Positions 10,574 through 22,376 of a DNA stretch of 64,000 nt are shown one piece after another. The notes beneath the pieces are model-generated. The model was not told where the DNA came from. It saw nothing but the letters and a program-made list of their open reading frames with translations, and made no database searches. The DNA comes from Timema cristinae (lineage: Eukaryota; Arthropoda; Insecta; Phasmatodea; Timematidae), in NCBI GenBank assembly GCA_039000515.1, contig JBCFYV010000100.1:25654351-25718350 (forward strand), in the 5' to 3' direction. Within the stretch, counting starts at the first letter, position 1. Each line of letters begins with the position of its first letter. Position numbers and translations under genes: made by a program.

Positions 10574-10953
10574 TTAAGGTAAGGGATGCGACAAAAGGTC
10601 AGTTTTTTGGTTTTATAGCTAAACATTATTTTTGGCCAAAATAAATAAAATATTACTCCAGTACAAACAAAGAGTAATTTTCTCCACATGGTGATATCAA
10701 CAGTTGTTGACTGTCAAGGCTGTCCTAGAATTTAATTACAACTTTTTCTCTTAATTTAAAAAGTTTGTCATCTAATGCTGCTATGCTCATGACAGATATT
10801 CAACAACTGTTGATATAACCATGTGAAGAAAATTTAATTATAAGTTTGTATTGGAGTGATATTTCAATTATTTTGGCAATTTTTTTTTTTTTTTGCTATG
10901 AAAAGTGAAAAAAACGCTGGTATTTTCGCGTGTCTCCTTTCATCCCGCCTTAA
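10574..10953. mobile_element. TIR-1 palindromic element
   Basis: Left end TTAAGGTAAGGGATGCGAC, right end its degraded complement closing in TTAA. Internal inverted pair CACATGGTGATATCAACAG and the complement near 10800-10825; the centre has GCTGCTATGCTCATGAC. It sits exactly on the TTAA of the foldback element's right flanking repeat, so it inserted later. Confidence 0.8.
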
Positions 10954-11596
10954 GATAAGAAGTTTTCGTAGTTTTGTTTCCCCTCTTATTGACATGAAAA
11001 AAGGGTGGTCGTATGTGAAGAACGAAAGTGAGTATAAGCTTAGATAGAATACAGAAGTAGTTCCAGAAAACGACATTGGACATTGTATTACAAGACGCAT
11101 GGCTTGAGTGCGATTGATACTTTCTCGCTGACCTAGTTGGCTGCCTTAAGAGAATAAAACCAGAATGAAAAACGAAGAAGAAAGAAAGTTAATATGCCGA
11201 TTATCATTCTTACTAACGCAAACAATTTTCATTAATAAATTAAGTAAGAAATGAGGCGATATTAAACAGAACCATCTGGTGCGATTGAAGCAGAACAGAA
11301 GTCAAAAGTCAACGAGACGTTATGAAAGATGTCAACGAAAAAGGAAGTGACCTTGGGATTGCGCCTGGTGATTTGCAACCCAATCCAGTGTTGTCCAACA
11401 TTTCTTGATACAGAAAAAACTAGAATCAATTTAAAACCATCCTTGTTTGTTTGTCTATTCTTTCGTGTCTTAGTAGTCATCCGGACTATATACATTTTAA
11501 TCTCGATAATGGTGTGGATATGAGGAAGGTAGAATTTAATATGGAATGTACGCGAATCTGCATAGAGATGGAGGGGATAAATATTTGGGGAAAAAA
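10954..11596. other. Unassigned DNA
   Basis: No gene or defined repeat. The stretch 11112-11135, with ACTTTCTCGCTGACC, is matched in the opposite orientation near 27258-27285, so both are scraps of one uncharacterised dispersed repeat. Confidence 0.35.
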
Positions 11597-11597
11597 A

Positions 11598-11847
11598 TCC
11601 ACTTTGGTGGCCATGTGGTCTAACGTGCTAGTCTCTCAGTAGATTAGACTGCCGATGACGGGGAGATCGAGGTTCGAAACTCAGTCGGGTGTAATGAGGA
11701 TGGTTTTCCCTAAATAGTTTTACACACTCTCTCTCCACAAAAATGCGGGTACCCTTCCTCTAAATATATCCTTCATAATCCCTAAAACCATTAGCGTAAT
11801 TAGTAATAAGCGTAAACCCCAAGTGGGTAGTAAGAAGAGGCTCTAGA
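11598..11847 (+). repeat. SINE-B, full length
   Basis: Head CCACTTTGGTGGCCATGTGG, GACTGCCGATGACGGGGAGA, box B GGTTCGAAACTC, body and ATGCGGGTACCCTTCCTC, tail CATTAGCGTAATTAGTA and GTGGGTAGTAAG. All blocks are in the standard order. Confidence 0.9.
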
Positions 11848-11869
11848 ACAAAGTTAGGAAAAAAATATC

Positions 11870-12182
11870 CTCTTTACAACAAACTGAGATTTGAATCCCA
11901 ACCTCCCAATCCCGGTCTAGATGAGCCTAACATTTAATCCTAATATCCGCCAAAGCTAACGAAACAAATGATATTACCGGCTTAATCCAAAGGGTAGGGG
12001 GTGAAAGAGGTATTTAATTTGAGAGGAAATGCAGCCACGTTAGTGGAGAGGGTGGATGGTAAAACAAAAGTGATTAATCTAATGTGGAAAAAACCACACA
12101 ATGCACCCGATATAGACCGGCATAGCAGACTGAACGAGGTAGACATTTAAACCTCGTGACTACCGCCAAGGTGTCCTGACAA
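11870..12182 (-). repeat. SINE-B remnants, minus strand
   Basis: At 11880-11960 a head fragment carries GGGATTCAAATCTC on the minus strand. At 11995-12180 a second, very diverged copy has a body like AGAGGAAATGCAGCCACG and a worn head (GGTAGTCACGAGGTTTAAA in reverse). Both lack clear ends. Confidence 0.5.
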
Positions 12183-12879
12183 TTGCGCCCAAAGGATCAA
12201 GCAGGTGGGCGACTCAGGCAGGGGCCATTTGTTTATTTTGTGTGGTCAATATTATTTGAAATTTTAATAGGTTAACATATGAAAGGTTAAGTTAAGTTAG
12301 GTTGGGTAAGAACAATAATTATATAGGGCTTATATGTATAAATTATGGGAGGTTAGAAAGTTAGGTTTGTATAATAATTATTGTTATTATTTCAAACAAT
12401 AATATGAGCTTTTCTAGGCCCTGCTTGTGACGTCATACAACTTTTACACTTGGGTGTGGTAACAGAATTGGGCTGGTTGGAATAGGAAGAAGTTGTGAGA
12501 GCTTACATCATATCTCATTTACGGTCAACTTGGTTAGAAAAATAAGCAACTGTACGCAATCGTCACTATTTATTGGGTGTACGCATCATGGTACGCAATT
12601 GTCATGTATTCACCGCCATGGATACCACATAAAATAAATTGAAAGAATTCACTCCAAATCATCAAAGTTTTATACATTCCTCTTCAGTTTAATTGATCAT
12701 AACGACGTTAACACCAGAAACACTATCAAAATGTAGTTAAAATAATGTTAAGGTTGTCTTCAGTATTTGGTAACAGTTCCCAACCCCCACCCAGTCATCC
12801 CTCAACCCACTATTATATTGCTTTATCTAGGTTATAGGACTTTAGCGACAGGCGAACCGAACTTGAATAATTATAATGG
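12183..12879. other. Unassigned DNA
   Basis: No gene. A perfect TGACGTCA octamer is at 12428-12435, which could be a CREB/ATF-type site or chance. A partly degenerate TTAGG-like GTTAAGTTAGGTTGGG occurs near 12287. Confidence 0.35.
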
Positions 12880-13031
12880 TGTGGAATGCCAGGTCGCCAC
12901 CGTGGTTCGGATTCCACGTTAAACTGTAGGTCCTTCATTTCATCTCACAATCACCCTACCATTACACATTAGCGTAAGTGCGTACAACCCGAACGGGTAG
13001 TAAGACGCGGTGCTAATAATAATAATAATAA
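12880..13031 (+). repeat. SINE-A, 5' truncated
   Basis: Begins at the middle block (GTGGAATGCCAGG), includes the GTGGTTCGGATTCCAC hairpin, the full tail with ACCCGAACGGGT, GTAAGACGCGGTGC and an AAT run. The tRNA head is absent, as for a reverse-transcription product that stopped early. Confidence 0.9.
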
Positions 13032-13139
13032 TTGAACTTATATTTAGTATAAGCTGAAAAACGCAAACCCTCACTCATTCTTAAAAAAGGAATTTTTTAA
13101 ATAAAAATAAATTGAAAATAGGGCCTTCTCAAAACCGCT

Positions 13140-13720
13140 GACGTGAAAAACTCGTCATTTGATGTGTTTTTAGATTAAAAAATATATAATGTAAAGTACA
13201 GACTTTATCTCTACTTTGTCTGAAAATTGAGACATTTACTTAAAACTATTAAGATTTGTGAAAAGAAAGAATAGAGATTTTTGAAGAAACATGATGGAAA
13301 AATAGAGCATCACATTACACCAAAGGGCATAAATGAAATAATATACACTTTTACGGTATGAAAAACGAGGAATACCTCTAACCAGCAAAAAAAAAAAAAA
13401 CTATCTAATAGCCCTAATACTACAACTTTACAATGACGAATTATTTCCTATCACAAATAATTGCGGATATATCAAAACTGGAAATTTTCGCTAGTGTAAA
13501 GCACCCTAAAATTTAATTTAACGTAGAAATGAAAGTTTCCATTTTGTTTGTAATGTTAAACAGTGCCTAAATACGAATTTTAATCAAAATAGCTTTAGCG
13601 GAATATGAAAAAATCGATTATATCTCCTTTAGCCCTTCAGTAAACTTCCCACAAAGAGAGAGAGAAAAAAAGAATCGAAATTCCGGCTTTGTTTGGTTCT
13701 GTCCCGTGGTCTACACTCTA
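13140..13720 (+). repeat. Rep-3 copy, diverged
   Basis: Shares ordered blocks with 32655-33215 and with 46738-48300: CATAAATGAAATAATATACAC, then GGATATATCAAAACTGGAAA, GTAAAGCACCC and a CGATTATATCTCCTTTAGCC block. It has no coding potential. Boundaries are estimated. Confidence 0.55.
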
Positions 13721-13749
13721 AATGCGCAAAGAGAAACACACACAAATTA

Positions 13750-13792
13750 TAGGTATATTATATATATATATATATATAATATATATATACAT
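13750..13792. repeat. (TA)n microsatellite
   Basis: An uninterrupted run of TA dinucleotides with two small breaks. Confidence 0.9.
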
Positions 13793-14229
13793 GTGCCGTC
13801 TACCCCAACTCTACGCAAATCACAACCATAAAAATTGTCTTGTTGAAAATTACCGAGATACCTTCTATCTATAGCTGAAGACCAAATGTGTTAAAAAATT
13901 CAATAACATTATCAACGCCTTTAGTAATAAATCACCTGTGATTCAATGATCTGAAACATTAACCGGTACATGTTAAGCTGTAATAGCTCCCCCCATCCCC
14001 CCTCCATCAGTCCAAGCTCAGATACTATCAGTTCTATCTCAAAGAGGTCTATGTATTTTCAATGGCCTTATCTATGTTTCCGCTCGCTAACAAAGTCAAC
14101 AAAACATGAAAGTCGAAATAAAGAGAAACTTTTGTTGTATGACCTCGTAATCTTTCGACCGCAGGGCATAGGGCTAGGAGGATATACACATATGAACAGA
14201 ACAATCTATTAGTAATACGCGCGTAATCG

Positions 14230-14575
14230 AACATTATTATACTACTATAAAGCAACATGGCTGACTCACTCACCGACATTAATTAATGTTCACCCACTTC
14301 TAGATGAGCTAGAAACTTGAAATTTGGCAAACTTATAGCTTTTAGCCTGTAACCGACGGGAAAATTCCAAAAATTTAATTTTTAACCCCCGAAAAAAAAT
14401 TCAAAATGTCACAGCAACTTTAAAGTCGGTGCGGACCTTTCTTTGGAGGTCTCTTGTGACTAAACGGTAAGACCTATAAAAAAAACCTCTGGAATTACAT
14501 TAGTTTGCATCCACTTGCAAAGGAAACTCACTGGAAGTTTGGGGGCGAAGCCCTCAAATAGCAAAGCGAGTTTAA
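14230..14575 (+). mobile_element. Helitron-like or similar non-autonomous repeat
   Basis: Has ATTATACTACTATAAAGCAA near the left end, a (GACTCACTCA) stretch, AGATGAGCTAGAAACTTGAA, CTGTAACCGACGGGAAAATT, and a right end with a GGGGGCGAAGCCCTC hairpin followed by AGCAAAGCGAG. The same order occurs in reverse at 42487-42693. The 5' motif and the 3' hairpin recall Helitron ends, but a CTRR terminus is not evident. Confidence 0.5.
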
Positions 14576-14731
14576 TTTATATGGGTAAATTTTTTGATGA
14601 TCACACACAGGAAGCGTTCAGTGTTCTATCGTCCAAGTTAAAACGAAAAAGTATGCCTATTTTTTGTGCACCGCATCTTATTACCAGTTCGAACGATCCA
14701 CTTATTTAAATCAAAAATGTATGCATGATGA

Positions 14732-14785
14732 AGGCAAATTTAGAGGAAATGCACTCACACATGCGTTAAAGGAGATTGGGTGTCT
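14732..14785 (-). repeat. SINE-B fragment
   Basis: A short body piece (AAATTTAGAGGAAATGCACT and CACACATGCGTTAAAGGAG) in minus orientation. Confidence 0.45.
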
Positions 14786-15214
14786 ATATATTTATTAGGT
14801 CTACATATTAGTTTCACAAGATTACTTTTTATACACGACAGCTCTAGACCAATTCCCAAAAATGGTTGAATTTCCGCACCAAATATGTGCATTTTTTGGA
14901 GGCCTATTCGTATGATAGCCGTTGTTTTCTCGCATCAAATGTAACTACACACTCGATAAAACTCGGCTTAGGGACACAAATTTGACAACAATAATAAAAT
15001 TACTTTGTCATAAGATTTAATGCCTGACATTATAGCAGCTTTGTTATAACATTAACACCATTGTTGCAAATAAAAAGTTTCACTTTTTTTTGTTGAAAAA
15101 AATATAGGTTTAGTTTTTATTATTATATATAAGAAGCCTAATCCTTTCTTTTTGTAGTATTAATATTAAGCGTCTAGACTACAACAAACGTAGCCCAATA
15201 ACTGAAATATTAGC

Positions 15215-15490
15215 CAGTACTAATGTACCGTCGCCAAGGGGACGCCCGAATGTACTGTTCGTACATCCTTTCCGTGGAGGCTTTTTACATGTCCCGAAGA
15301 GATGAGATGATGGTGATAGTATGAGGGTGTGGAACAAGTAGACATTCTTAAACCTAACTTAAGGCTAACTAACCAAACCCTGGTGACATTTGGGGTAATT
15401 CCCATTTCGGGAAAAATAACCAAGGTGCCAGCTGGAAATCGAAACCAGGTCATCCAGGTCAGGTGCATTGACCACTACAACACGGGGCTG
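15215..15490 (-). repeat. SINE-F copy, minus strand
   Basis: Second copy of the family seen at 5575-5851, with GATGAGATGATGGTGATAGT, AACCTAACTTAAGGCTAACT and a right-hand tRNA-like head. On the minus strand the head has CCGTGTTGTAGTGGTCAATG (box A region) and GGTTTCGATTTCC (box B). The open frame at 15220-15468 lies within it. Confidence 0.6.
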
Positions 15491-15564
15491 GTTTTCTTTT
15501 AGTAGTAATAAGAAGTTGAAATTATTTATACTTAGGATAATGACAGTACATATATTTATTTTGA

Positions 15565-16290
15565 AATGTGACCCCCTCAGTATTGTGAATGTTCAATGTG
15601 GCCCCCTCAGTATTGTGAATGTTCAATGTGGCCCCCTCAGTATTGTGAATGTTCAACGTGGCCCTCATAGTATTGTGAATGTTCAATGTGGCCCCCTCAG
15701 TATTGTGAATGTTCAACGTGGCCCTCATAGTATTGTGAATGTTCAACGTGGCCCTCATAGTATTGTGAATGTTCAATGTGGCCCCCTCAGTATTGTGAAT
15801 GTTCAACGTGGCCCTCATAGTATTGTGAATGTTCAAAGTGGCCCTCATAGTATTGTGAATGTTCAATGTGGCCCCCTAAGTATTGTGAATGTTCAATGTG
15901 GCCCCCTCAGTATTGTGAATGTTCAATGTGGCCCCCTCAGTATTGTGAATGTTCAATGTGGCCCCCTCAGTATTGTGAATGTTCAACGTGGCCCTCATAG
16001 TATTGTGAATGTTCAATGTGGCCCCCTCAGTATTGTGAATGTTCAATGTGGCCCCTAAGTATTGTGAAGTTCAATGTGCCCCCTCAGTATTGTGAATGTT
16101 CAACGTGGCCCTCATAGTATTGTGAATGTTCAAAGTGGCCCTCATAGTATTGTGAATGTTCAATGTGGCCCCCTAAGTATTGTGAAGCTCAATGTGGCCC
16201 CCTCAGTATTGTGAATGTTCAATGTGGCCCCATCATATTGTGAATGTTCAATGTGGCCCCCTCAGTATTGTGAATGTTCAATGTGGCCCT
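15565..16290. repeat. 30-bp minisatellite, about 24 copies, two linked variants
   Basis: The unit contains TATTGTGAATGTTCAA followed by YGTGGCCC. Units come in two types: CCCCCTCAG after CAATGTGG, and CCCTCATAG after CAACGTGG or CAAAGTGG. The differences travel together across the junction between units. Because 30 is divisible by 3 and the unit has no stop in one phase on each strand, a 196-codon frame (15468-16058, plus) and a 114-codon frame (15522-15866, minus) appear; these are artefacts. After 16041 several units have small deletions. Confidence 0.95.
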
Positions 16291-16412
16291 TATGATCAAA
16301 CCAGTTTTACACGCCTGCACTAGACTATCGTAATTAAATCATACTTTTCAGTCATATGTAGCCACACTGATTCATTTTATGGAAATCCCACTACCTACTG
16401 CATATCAATCCC

Positions 16413-16640
16413 AATAGAAAGTACGATTTTGCTAGCAAGAACAGTAAGACGTTAGTTACTAAAGTTACATATCAAAACAATTTTAATGTATTCATCAAGT
16501 CATGGTACCCGCAGCAGTCACTTTTGATAGATATTATCAATATCTATAAAATAGCACTATTAATATGGTAAAATGTTATCAATGTTGGCCGCAAAGAAAT
16601 ATAATTGAATATTCTCTACTGTCGTTCCAACCAAAATAAG
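16413..16640 (+). repeat. Rep-2 copy
   Basis: Shares its full layout with 36040-36545: ACAGTAAGACGTTAGTTAC, CACTTTTGATAGATATTATC, a CAATATCTAT arm that can pair with it, GGTAAAATGTTATCAATG, TTGGCCGCAAAGAAA and TTCTCTACTGT. It is non-coding. Confidence 0.7.
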
Positions 16641-17167
16641 GTTATACCATCTCATGGCAATTCCACAATATAATCCTATGGCAATCCCACTGTACCCTCT
16701 TATCATTCTTATGACAATCCCACTATAGTCACACTCCCGAATTCACCACCATCTTCAAGCCAATGAAAGAGAAACATACACGACTACCAATATCTAGGGG
16801 GAAATCTGTCTGGTTAGAAGAAAAAAGAATAATAAAAAAATGCATCTTCAAAAGAAAAGAAATAAAAAGAAGGACATGGAAAGCAAGCTCAGCCCACCAA
16901 GTGTCGACCTAAAGTTGGGACCCCACCCTCGGACTTGTATAGACTTCCAAAAATAAAGTTTCATCCCCACTCCTCCACTCCTTCATCAAAACTCCAAGTG
17001 TCGCGTCGCAGCGAGTCTATCTGTCTGTCTGAAGCACGTGACGCAGCTTCCCTCCTTGGATTGCTTCATACACAGGATACAGGACATTTCCTTGGTCTCC
17101 GATTGAACCTTCTCCTTTCGTTCCTCTCTTGTTTCAAATTATCAGGGTAGCCAATATAACTTAATAA
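16641..17167. other. Unassigned DNA
   Basis: No gene. The part 16640-16740 has repeated ATGGCAATCCCACTRTA-like phrases, a possible decayed short tandem repeat. Confidence 0.35.
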
Positions 17168-17559
17168 AAGTGGTGGTGTATAGAACGCGAGTTAAGGCCA
17201 GTGTTTTGCACTTTTTATATATAAAAAAATATTTTGGTCAAAGGAAATCAAATATCTGTCCAGTAGAAAACGAGAGTTAATTTTCTTCACATGGTGACCT
17301 CAATATTAGTTGAATATCTGACAAGGGTGTCCTGGAATTAAATGACTACTTTTTCTCTTCATTTAAAAAGTTTGTTATCTAATGCCGCTATGCTCATGAC
17401 AGATATTCAACAACTGTTGATATCACCACGTGAAGAAAATTAAACTAAATGGATATAGTTGAGCAATATTTAACTTATTTTGGACAAACAAATGTAATGA
17501 TAAAAAAAAACTGCAAAAAATACTGTCCTTAACTCGCGTTCCCTACATCCTCACCTTAA
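17168..17559. mobile_element. TIR-1 palindromic element
   Basis: Left end AGTGGTGGTGTATAGAACGC, right end CTCGCGTTCCCTACATCC closing with CACCTTAA. Internal inverted pair CACATGGTGACCTCAATA and TTGATATCACCACGTGAAG, with the TATGCTCATGACAG centre. The left end is worn. Confidence 0.75.
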
Positions 17560-17818
17560 AGTGAGATAGAAGAGAAAGCGAGATGTCAGTATTTTAGACA
17601 GTTTTTATAGCAACAAAAATAAATAAAATAGTGCTTCGGTAGAAAGATTTAGTTTTGTAATAATCTCAACCACTCTTTAATATTTTTATCATGAGTCTAA
17701 TGGCAGTTGACCAAAATCTTTTTAAACGAATAGATTAAATCCTGGTGAAACTGCTCGATGAGCATGATAGAACTTCAAGAACTGTTTTGATTACTATGGG
17801 AAGAAAGTTAAACTAAGG
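17560..17818. mobile_element. Decayed TIR-1-like copy directly adjoining the previous one
   Basis: Follows the same order (AGAAAGCGAGATGTCAGTAT, AAATAAATAAAATAGTGCT, a TTATCATGAGTCTAATGGCA centre, GAGCATGATAG), but with many substitutions. It looks like an older head-to-tail neighbour of the copy at 17168-17559. Confidence 0.45.
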
Positions 17819-19708
17819 CTGAACACCCAAGAAACCTCCTTGAGCAATCCAATAAAACAGAAGGCTCAAATAGTAACAAAAGAGCGCATTAACACAATCA
17901 GAGTGGGTTGTTTGAGTGCATTGATTTTCAATCATCTGAGAACAGACAACTGTAACTCAGTGCATGCAACTCACCTAGTTGAGGAAGTAATAATCTGACG
18001 GTCGTCCTCATGCCCTCATTTTATAAACCTGATACCATTTCCAAAATAAGAAACTAAATCCCAAAATTAACAACAATAAACAAAAATCACAAAAAATATA
18101 TCCAAAGGGTACTCTTAAAACGTGAACTCAATAAGAAACAAAAAAGCAAGAAATCGATTTAAGATGTTTATTCCTAAGTAATACATTTAAATATAAATAT
18201 AAACCATATATTGAATGAACTTCACAAAACGTAATATTATTAGACAAACAGATTTATCCAATCTATTTACACAATTAACTATCTATCTGTCTCCCGGACA
18301 TAGTAGTAATATTCGATATGTATCGAACTTAGAGATTATGACTAACTTCAATATAACGATTTATGAACCACTTCGAAACATTATCCATGATTAAATTTAA
18401 TTTCAATCTCTGATGTATGAGTATATCAATAAAAAAGAAAATAATAGGCTGAAAAGTTAAATTTTGAAAAGGTTACATTAAAAAAATTATTTAAGTCGAA
18501 AGTTGATTTTTTTTTACATTTTAAATTTTGTAGCCAAGGCTACGAATTCCTCAATTCAATGTCAAGTCCAAAAGTGCCAGTCATGTTGCCATACCGGCGT
18601 TATATAGGCTTGAAATCCCAGAGAAATATGTAAGGCAAGGAAGAAGGTGGGGGGAACATATTTGGATCACAAAAGGGGGGAATACGCATGACAACAAGCT
18701 CCGAGAACAAATTCCAAGATACTAGATATTCTCCTATATACTGAAATGGCATTACTTCCTCTCTTAAACTCTTCGGAATGTTCCACTGTCTCGCGACCTC
18801 TAGCGGTCGCCGCTCGAACTTGGGTGGGTTCTATCAGTTCGTGATGCGTCGTGGTCTTGCTAGGATGTGTATTTGTTGTGTCACTGAACCATAGTCGTGA
18901 GATGCGGGACGATGAAATGGGGTAAGCAGTTCATTCCCGTTCGTCTTGTTTCTCATTTAGCTGTAGCAAATGCTACACCCACAAGAAACAAAGAGCGGCC
19001 GATCACGACGAAGATAAAATTTCCTCTTGAGAAAGATATGTATGAAGTAAATGAAAGCACGTTTATTACAGGCAATCCACAGCAAACGTCGTTGCCAGAG
19101 AAATCTAGGAACTTCTGGAGACGAGGTGCTTCGCGTTGCCTTGCCACCCCTTGCCATGGTGGTCGGAAGAACGAAGGAACAAGGCGTGATAATATTTGAT
19201 TCGGAACATTCCGTACGTCTTCGGGAGGGCTCGGGTAGTTCGCTTCAGGTGTAATGGCTTAACGGTACTTGATGTGTTGGCTTTTGATGATAGGTTTAGT
19301 CAGATTCAAGAGTTCATAAAACTTTTCTTTCTGTTTCTCAAGAGGTCTGGGAAAAAGGTGATGATGTTCACCAAATACAGCTCTTTTGGTGTCGATCTCA
19401 TGGAAGCACGTTCTAAACTCTCACGATTCCTTCTTCTAACAGAAACTGTCACTGTCAGACATGTTTCACTCACTACATTAGAATTGGCACTCCCTTGGAA
19501 ACATAGAAAAAAGGCGCGTACGTCATTCGATGCCATGTCTTGCCACGCCTTGTTACGTCAAGAGGGCGAACACCCGCTGCGTCGCGGCTTGCCATGCCTT
19601 ACCTCTAGTGACGTATCTACTGAATAAATATTTGGCAGATTTTCCATGGTTTTTTTTTCCAACGAAGGGTAGAAACTTACATCGTATGGTGGACACGCAG
19701 ACTAAATA
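17819..19708. other. Unassigned DNA with a repeated TTGCCATG patch
   Basis: No gene is recognised. From 19120 to 19610 short phrases such as TTGCCTTGCCACCCCTTGCC, TGCCATGTCTTGCCACGCC and GCTTGCCATGCC recur. Several open frames of 64-143 codons overlap here on both strands, none with a recognisable domain. The rest is AT-rich. Confidence 0.35.
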
Positions 19709-19709
19709 T

Positions 19710-19890
19710 CAGTCTTATCTTGTCTGGTTTGCCGGTAACAGAAGGTCGGGGTTAGAATCCCAGTTGGTCTACATGTCTGTTTTTACCATTCTTCTTTCAA
19801 GAGCACATCCTCTAAATTCTACAGTTACCTCCACCCTGTTAATGTGATTAAATATTGCGTACATCCCGCAAGGGTTGTAGGACGCGATGG
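19710..19890 (+). repeat. SINE-B, diverged copy
   Basis: Has GGTTTGCCGGTAACAGAAGG, box B GGGTTAGAATCCC, a worn body, GTTAATGTGATTAAATATTG and tail CGCAAGGGTTGTAGGACGCG. Confidence 0.6.
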
Positions 19891-20737
19891 GGTTGAGGGG
19901 GAGGGGGGGAAACGTTTTTTTTTAACTGTCAGTAAAGGTTCTTAAACCGGCGGATCGAGTATATACATTTTTCCGTCCATTCTAAACATCCGTTATGTTC
20001 CCGTACTAATAACTCTTATCAACTTTGTAGAGAGGAAAACCCATTATTGGCAATTAGATCACTAAATGAATTTCATGGCATGAAACGTAACACTTCTAAT
20101 CATATTCCCGACAAGACACGAACCAAAATGACAAGAGGAAGAACAATTTCCTGACAAGCCGTCTCTTTCTATATTTTACGTTACCTACGATCTAACTTGA
20201 GTTTATGTTACAGCTTTCAATAGAACGTACTGTTTCCAGCTAAAATTAACCAAGGTATATTATAGAATTTTTTTATAAACCTATTTTCAAAATAATTTTA
20301 TAACTTACAAAAAAAATCTATTTTTATGAATATAGTTAATTGAAAAGGCTGATAGAGGTAGCCAATTGGCTACACCGGGCATTGTTATTGTTTGGAGAAA
20401 AACAACAACGTGGCCATACGTAGTCTACACCAGGCAGGAAAGGGTTTAAGTTAAATTGATTTAAAATACATTGGCCTTCATATTTATATTATGTATTTGC
20501 AGCATAAATATTTGTATCATAGATAAAATATATTGTTTGCAGCTTTAAGAGACGAATCGATGCTGTTAATTTAAAATTTCCTGTGTTTTTTAGTTTTTCC
20601 ATAACGACTTCTGAACATTCCGGAAATTTTAAACTGAAATATAGTGGAATGAAATTTAATTTTTTGTAGAAACTGACTAGTGTAAAGTCAATATATGGGA
20701 AAGTAAGTAATATTCGTTACTCAACCCAATGTTTTAG
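19891..20737. other. Unassigned AT-rich DNA
   Basis: No gene, no repeat boundary and no regulatory signal that I can support. Confidence 0.4.
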
Positions 20738-20748
20738 TAAAGAGGAGG

Positions 20749-21028
20749 TCGGTGACCTGGCGGTCTAGGGGTAAGGTGTCAGACTTATGTGCTGGGGGTC
20801 CAGGGTTCAATCTTCGGTCCCGGAACAGATTTATCTGAATACCAAACCCTTCCTTCACCTCTGACAAGACGTGTATTGATAACAACTTGTGAATGTGTGG
20901 AATGCCAGGCCTCCACCGTGGTTCGGATTCCACGTTAAAATGTAGGTTCTCTATTTCATCTCACAATCACCCTACCATTACACATTAGCGTAAGTGCGTA
21001 CAACCCGAATGGGTAGTATGACGCAGTG

Positions 21029-21065
<37 letters not shown>
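20749..21065 (+). repeat. SINE-A, full length, 11-bp target duplication
   Basis: Complete head (GGTGACCTGGCGGTCTAGGG), box B GGTTCAATC, the middle blocks, the GTGGTTCGGATTCCAC hairpin, the tail, and a long AAT run (about 13 units). Flanked by TAAAGAGGAGG at 20738-20748 and 21066-21076. Confidence 0.95.
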
Positions 21066-21069
<4 letters not shown>

Positions 21070-21571
21070 GAGGAGGAGCAATTTATGTGTTTCAATCAGT
21101 GTTATTTGTTCTTCAAATACAAATTTATTTAAAAAGGCGTAATTAAACGTTCCATTTTACCAAATATTCCGGTGTTTTGGTAGTTTTTTGTAACAGGTTA
21201 TTTGAGTTTTCTCCGTGTTTTTCCCAGCCAAAAAAATGTTTCTGTGTTTTCCGGTTCTCTAGGCGTGTGACAATCATATTAACATTTATCGGGCGGCGTT
21301 TGAAAAAAAATCTCAACCCACTTCGGCGGTATATTGGTATTTTCTAAAACATTTTTTCTTAAACTTTTTCCCAATAGTGGAGCAACTAGCTCCATATACT
21401 ATCTATCGGTCACGTGTCTAAGCAGGAGTATTTCTAATAAAAGTGTTTATCAACCAGTAAAGACAGTATATTTATATAACTTCGTTTCATATACACATTT
21501 TAAAGCCCAATTTATTATCCGACAGCTAAGATCGATACTAAATCCTCTTCCAAATCAAGTCATATGACCTG

Positions 21572-21620
<49 letters not shown>
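21572..21620. repeat. (TA)n microsatellite
   Basis: An uninterrupted TA run at the left edge of a Rep-3 element. Confidence 0.9.
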
Positions 21621-21623
<3 letters not shown>

Positions 21624-22375
21624 GGTACGGAACTCCACACGGACTTTCTTGCTTTATTGTTTAAAAATGAAAATATTTACTCAAAACTCGTAATTTATGT
21701 GAAATGAAATAATATACACTAGCAAACCTAAAGCGTTAATTGCACTATACTTTTTTGAGTTCCGGTTTTAGATTTTATAATTTTATTTTTAAAGAATGTC
21801 CTCATTTGTATGTTTGGACAAATAAAAATGATCGATTTTGGGTCCACAAGGGTCAAAATTTCGTATTAAAATTTCGACCTCCAGTTAAAATTTTATTAGG
21901 TGTTTCACATATTTATGACATCGCATTGCTATTAAATTCCTCATTTATAAATTTTTAACAATAACAAATGTAAATAAAGACTATTGAGTCTAAAATGAAA
22001 GAGATAGATCATTGTTCTACAAACATTTCTCCTAGGGGGTTAAAGTAAAAATAACATAAACTTTTTGAGAGATTTACTTATTTTTAATCACTCTATGGTA
22101 TTGGAGAATTATAGCGTTAAAAATTAAGTAGTATCTCTTTACAACTTAAGATCACAAAATTGTATTAATATATTTGCAAATATCTCAGAAACAGTTGGTT
22201 TTATAAAAATATATTTCAAATAAAAGTTTTTTGGACAGACAGAGAGACAGACGGAAATTCAAAAACAACTTTTTGGGATTTGGAGGATCAAGAAACGTCA
22301 ACATTCATCAAAATCTCCAGTTTATTTTTAGATCACAATACTTTATATACCTGTAAGATAGCGAGAAAGTAAAAA
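21620..22375 (+). repeat. Rep-3 copy, internally deleted
   Basis: Left end GGAACTCCACACGGACTTTC, right end GTAAGATAGCGAGAAAGTA. These ends carry a short inverted repeat, GACTTTCTTGC against GCGAGAAAGTA. The same blocks run in reverse over 46738-48300, about twice as long. The coding-like frame at 21740-21958 is inside it and shows no known domain. The short inverted ends suggest a DNA transposon, not proven. Confidence 0.65.
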
Positions 22376-22376
22376 T

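Noticed and set aside
15468..16058. 196-codon open frame (and a 114-codon frame on the other strand)
   Set aside because: Both are stop-free phases of the 30-bp tandem unit; units with indels at the array end break the frame, and there is no start or splice context.
15565..16290. CRISPR-like reading of the 30-bp array
   Set aside because: There are no unique spacers; units are directly contiguous, and the genome is eukaryotic.
18897..19847. Series of frames of 64-143 codons
   Set aside because: They overlap on both strands in a region with repeated TTGCCATG words; no family recognised.
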